This document shows positions 51,792 to 54,062 of a DNA stretch of 54,062 bases, piece by piece. The notes below the pieces were generated by a model. It was given only the letters and a program-made list of their open reading frames with translations, was not told the origin of the DNA and ran no database searches. Numbering within the stretch: the first letter of the stretch is position 1; every line of letters begins with the position of its first letter. This DNA is from an uncultured bacterium (lineage in GTDB: Bacteria; Hydrogenedentota; Hydrogenedentia; Hydrogenedentales; Hydrogenedentaceae), in NCBI GenBank assembly GCA_937124615.1, contig CAKZKR010000093.1:1-54062 (forward strand), given 5' to 3'. The position numbers and the translations under genes were made by a program.

Positions 51792-53891
51792 ATGCCACGT
51801 AAGTACCCGTTAGAGAATATCCGAAATATAGGGATAGCGGCCCACATTGATGCCGGCAAGACCACCGTTACTGAACGTGTCTTGTACTACTCCGGCCGGG
51901 TGCACCGCGTGGGCGAGGTCCATGACGGTGCCGCTACCATGGACTACATGGAGCAGGAACGGGAGCGCGGTATCACCATAACCTCAGCAGCGACAGCCTG
52001 TGAATGGAATGGGCACCGAATCAATATTATTGATACACCGGGCCACATCGACTTTACAGCAGAAGTAGAACGCTGTATGAGGGTTCTCGATGGAGCCATC
52101 ATCGTTTTTTGTGGTGTTGCAGGCGTTCAACCTCAGTCCGAAACCGTGTGGAGACAAGCGGATAAATATAAAGTTCCGCGTATTGCTTTTATTAATAAGA
52201 TGGACCGGGTTGGCGCCAATTTTTTTCAAGCCATTGATTCCATCGAACACCGACTCCATGCATTAACCCTTCCTGTCCAGATTCCCGTAGGTAGTGAAGA
52301 AAATTTCCGAGCCGTCATTGACCTTATTAACCAAAGGATGGTTACCTGGGTCGGAGAAACCGTAGACTGCGTTCAGGTATCTGAAGAAATTCCAGAAGAA
52401 TACCGCGATGATGCGCACTTCTGGAAGATGCATCTAATCGAAGTGGTAGCGAATCATGACGAAGAAGTCTTTGAGTTATACCTTGAGGGGAAAGAAATCC
52501 CTGTAGATTTACTCAAAAAGGCAATTCGCAGGCTTTGTATTAATCGAGTAGGTATGCCGGTGTTATGTGGTAGTGCACTTAAAAACAAAGGGATACGGTT
52601 AACTCTGGACGCGGTAATAGATTATTTGCCGTCGCCTGTTGATGTACCGCCGTATGAGGGAACACTACCCCAAGACCCCAGCAAGAAAGTGTTACGCCAT
52701 CCTTCGGACGATGAACCGTTTTCAGCATTAGCATTTAAAATCCTGAGCGATCCTCATGTAGGCAAACTAACTTTTGTTCGTGTGTACTCCGGTACAATTG
52801 AGACAGGGCAAACCCTTCTCAATACGCGAACAGGAATGAAGGAACGCATAGGAAGGATTGTTGAAATGCATGCTGATGAACGGACAGAGATTAAAGAATT
52901 AAGAACGGGTGATATTGGTGCTGTAATTGGTTGTAGAAGTGTTTTAACGGGAGACACCCTCTGTGCTCCTAAACATCCAATTGCTCTTATGCCCCTTACC
53001 TTTCCGGAGCCTGTGGTCCATATTTCCATTGAACCCAAAACAAAAGCAGACCAGGACCGTTTGTCAAATGCTCTGCACCGTTTTGCCGATGAAGACCCAA
53101 CATTTCGTGTCCGAGTTAATGAAGAGACAGGGCAAACGATAATTGCGGGTATGGGAGAACTACATCTCGAGATTATTATTGACCGTATGAAAAGAGAGTT
53201 CGGTGTCGAGGCTCATGTAGGGAAACCCGTAGTAGCATATCGAGAAACAATTCGACAGTCTGCAAATGCAGATAAAAAATTTGTTCGACAAACGGGTGGT
53301 CGTGGACAATATGGACATGTAGTATTGACAATTGAACCATTACCACGAGGTTCCGGATTTGTTTTTGAAGATAAAACCGTAGGCGGAGTAATCCCCAAAA
53401 ATTATATACCTGCTGTGGAAAAAGGTTGTAAGGAAGCCTTTGAAACAGGTATTGTAGCGGGTTATCCAATGGTAGATGTAAAAGTTATACTTACCTTCGG
53501 TTCTTATCATGAAGTCGATTCATCCGATTTGGCGTTCCAAATCGCCGCATCAATGGCGGTAAAAGAGGCTGTTATGGAGGCCCGACCCATTTTGCTCGAA
53601 CCTATAATGAAGTTAGAGATAGATACACCGCCCGAATATACCGGTGATGTTATAACAGATTTAGACCATCGGCGGGGGCGAATGCTTCACATGGAGGTTG
53701 ACGGGCAAAGACAGGTGATCCACGCCCTGGCGCCTTTGGCAGAACTCTTTGGCTATGCAAATGACCTGCGGTCATGTAGTCAGGGGAGAGCCAATTATGC
53801 TATGGAGTTTGAACGATACGAAGAGGTATCCGTAGAAGTAGCAAATCGTATCATGGAACGGATAGGAAGTAGTTACCGTTTCGAACCATGA
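51792..53891 (+). CDS. fusA: Elongation factor G
   Basis: A 699-residue translational GTPase that drives tRNA-mRNA translocation. The GTPase motifs are AHIDAGKTT at 17-25, DTPGHIDF at 81-88 and NKMD at 135-138. Domains II-V are complete, including the ELHLEII and GGRGQYGHV segments and the terminal RGRMLHMEV and YANDLRS motifs. It follows rpsG in standard str order, with AAGGA before the ATG. The first part of the gene is richer in GC than the rest: about 59% in 51841-52010 by hand count against about 46% in 52021-52190. Confidence 0.97.
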   Translation: MPRKYPLENIRNIGIAAHIDAGKTTVTERVLYYSGRVHRVGEVHDGAATMDYMEQERERGITITSAATACEWNGHRINIIDTPGHIDFTAEVERCMRVLDGAIIVFCGVAGVQPQSETVWRQADKYKVPRIAFINKMDRVGANFFQAIDSIEHRLHALTLPVQIPVGSEENFRAVIDLINQRMVTWVGETVDCVQVSEEIPEEYRDDAHFWKMHLIEVVANHDEEVFELYLEGKEIPVDLLKKAIRRLCINRVGMPVLCGSALKNKGIRLTLDAVIDYLPSPVDVPPYEGTLPQDPSKKVLRHPSDDEPFSALAFKILSDPHVGKLTFVRVYSGTIETGQTLLNTRTGMKERIGRIVEMHADERTEIKELRTGDIGAVIGCRSVLTGDTLCAPKHPIALMPLTFPEPVVHISIEPKTKADQDRLSNALHRFADEDPTFRVRVNEETGQTIIAGMGELHLEIIIDRMKREFGVEAHVGKPVVAYRETIRQSANADKKFVRQTGGRGQYGHVVLTIEPLPRGSGFVFEDKTVGGVIPKNYIPAVEKGCKEAFETGIVAGYPMVDVKVILTFGSYHEVDSSDLAFQIAASMAVKEAVMEARPILLEPIMKLEIDTPPEYTGDVITDLDHRRGRMLHMEVDGQRQVIHALAPLAELFGYANDLRSCSQGRANYAMEFERYEEVSVEVANRIMERIGSSYRFEP

Positions 53892-53898
53892 CTTAAAT

Positions 53899-53919
53899 AC
53901 AGAGTAAGGACTCTGTTTT
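53899..53919 (+). terminator. Short hairpin between fusA and tuf
   Basis: ACAGAGT and ACTCTGT form a perfect 7-bp stem with an AAGG loop, followed by TTT. The T-run is short, so it may be a leaky terminator or an attenuator that sets the ratio of EF-G to EF-Tu. Confidence 0.4.
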
Positions 53920-53991
53920 GAAATATAAAAAACAAAACAAATAAATAGAAGTTAAAAACAAACAAATAATTTAGACATAGGAGATACAACG

Positions 53992-54062
53992 ATGTCGAAG
54001 CAGAAATTTGAGCGGAAGAAGCCGCATGTGAACATTGGGACGATAGGGCATGTGGACCATGG
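53992..54062 (+). CDS. tuf: Elongation factor Tu, 5' end only
   Basis: The first 23 codons of EF-Tu ([20 protein letters not shown], then VDHG) are visible before the window ends. This is the GTP-binding G1 region of the family, which normally continues KTTL. GGAG lies about 12 bases before the ATG. The position after fusA is the standard str operon order. The rest of the gene is outside the window. Confidence 0.93.
   Translation, partial: MSKQKFERKKPHVNIGTIGHVDH

Noticed and set aside
1-54062. CRISPR arrays, insertion sequences, prophage or integrase genes
   Set aside because: No regularly spaced repeats, transposase, integrase or phage structural motifs were found on either strand.

Overview
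This window reads as chromosomal DNA of a flagellated, two-membrane bacterium with low to moderate GC. The phylum cannot be fixed from the sequence alone. Outer-membrane character is suggested by a YdbH-like AsmA protein with a YdbL-like partner, LAB_N membrane proteins, an MsbA-like exporter and several lipoproteins. [16 protein letters not shown] prepilin with a C-terminal H-X9-DG-like signature, secreted beta-helix and propeller proteins, and a long Alu-type SRP RNA are a mix I associate with uncultured lineages near the PVC/FCB groups (for example Hydrogenedentota). That placement is a low-confidence inference. No insertion sequence, prophage, CRISPR array or integrase was seen.

Layout. 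1-341: no gene. 342-3570 (-): menF-menD, menaquinone entry steps. 3776-6817 (+): a flippase-like membrane domain fused to a sulfatase-like hydrolase. 6909-8780 (-): XPB/Ssl2-type helicase-associated protein. 8987-12775 (+): propeller protein, tandem LAB_N protein and GNAT acetyltransferase. 12810-12885 (-): tRNA-Ala(GGC). 13005-17501 (+): GH5-like protein with altered catalytic residues, menE, and a CocE-type hydrolase broken by one in-frame TAA. 17628-19754 (+): beta-helix protein. 19902-24207 (+): a flagellar locus with a perfect sigma-28 promoter, a structured leader of about 240 nt, four flagellin genes of exactly equal length and flaG.

24258-27942 (-): ydbH-like gene followed by an apparent ynbE-ydbL fusion. 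28018-30528 (+): hybrid histidine kinase. 30599-34501 (-): lipoprotein-resB-ccsA, cytochrome c maturation. 34692-37376 (+): B12-type radical SAM protein and prepilin-like protein. 37406-39595 (+): SRP RNA from its own promoter, then dnaX with an A9 slippery run. 39639-43371 (+): nitronate monooxygenase family protein, ABC exporter, lipoprotein. 43419-46016 (-): a P-loop-less KaiC-like domain fused to a PEP-synthase-type ATP-grasp. 46149-50358 (+): PilZ protein and two overlapping membrane GTPases. 50361-end (+): promoter, bTHX, rpsL, rpsG, fusA and the start of tuf, which the window end cuts.

The most notable points are the probable programmed slippage in dnaX, the flagellin locus and its RNA leader, the YnbE-YdbL fusion, the twin GTPases with a shared DTPDxDS motif, the GH5 protein with both catalytic glutamates changed, the nonsense codon in the CocE-type gene, and the insertion in ribosomal protein S12.
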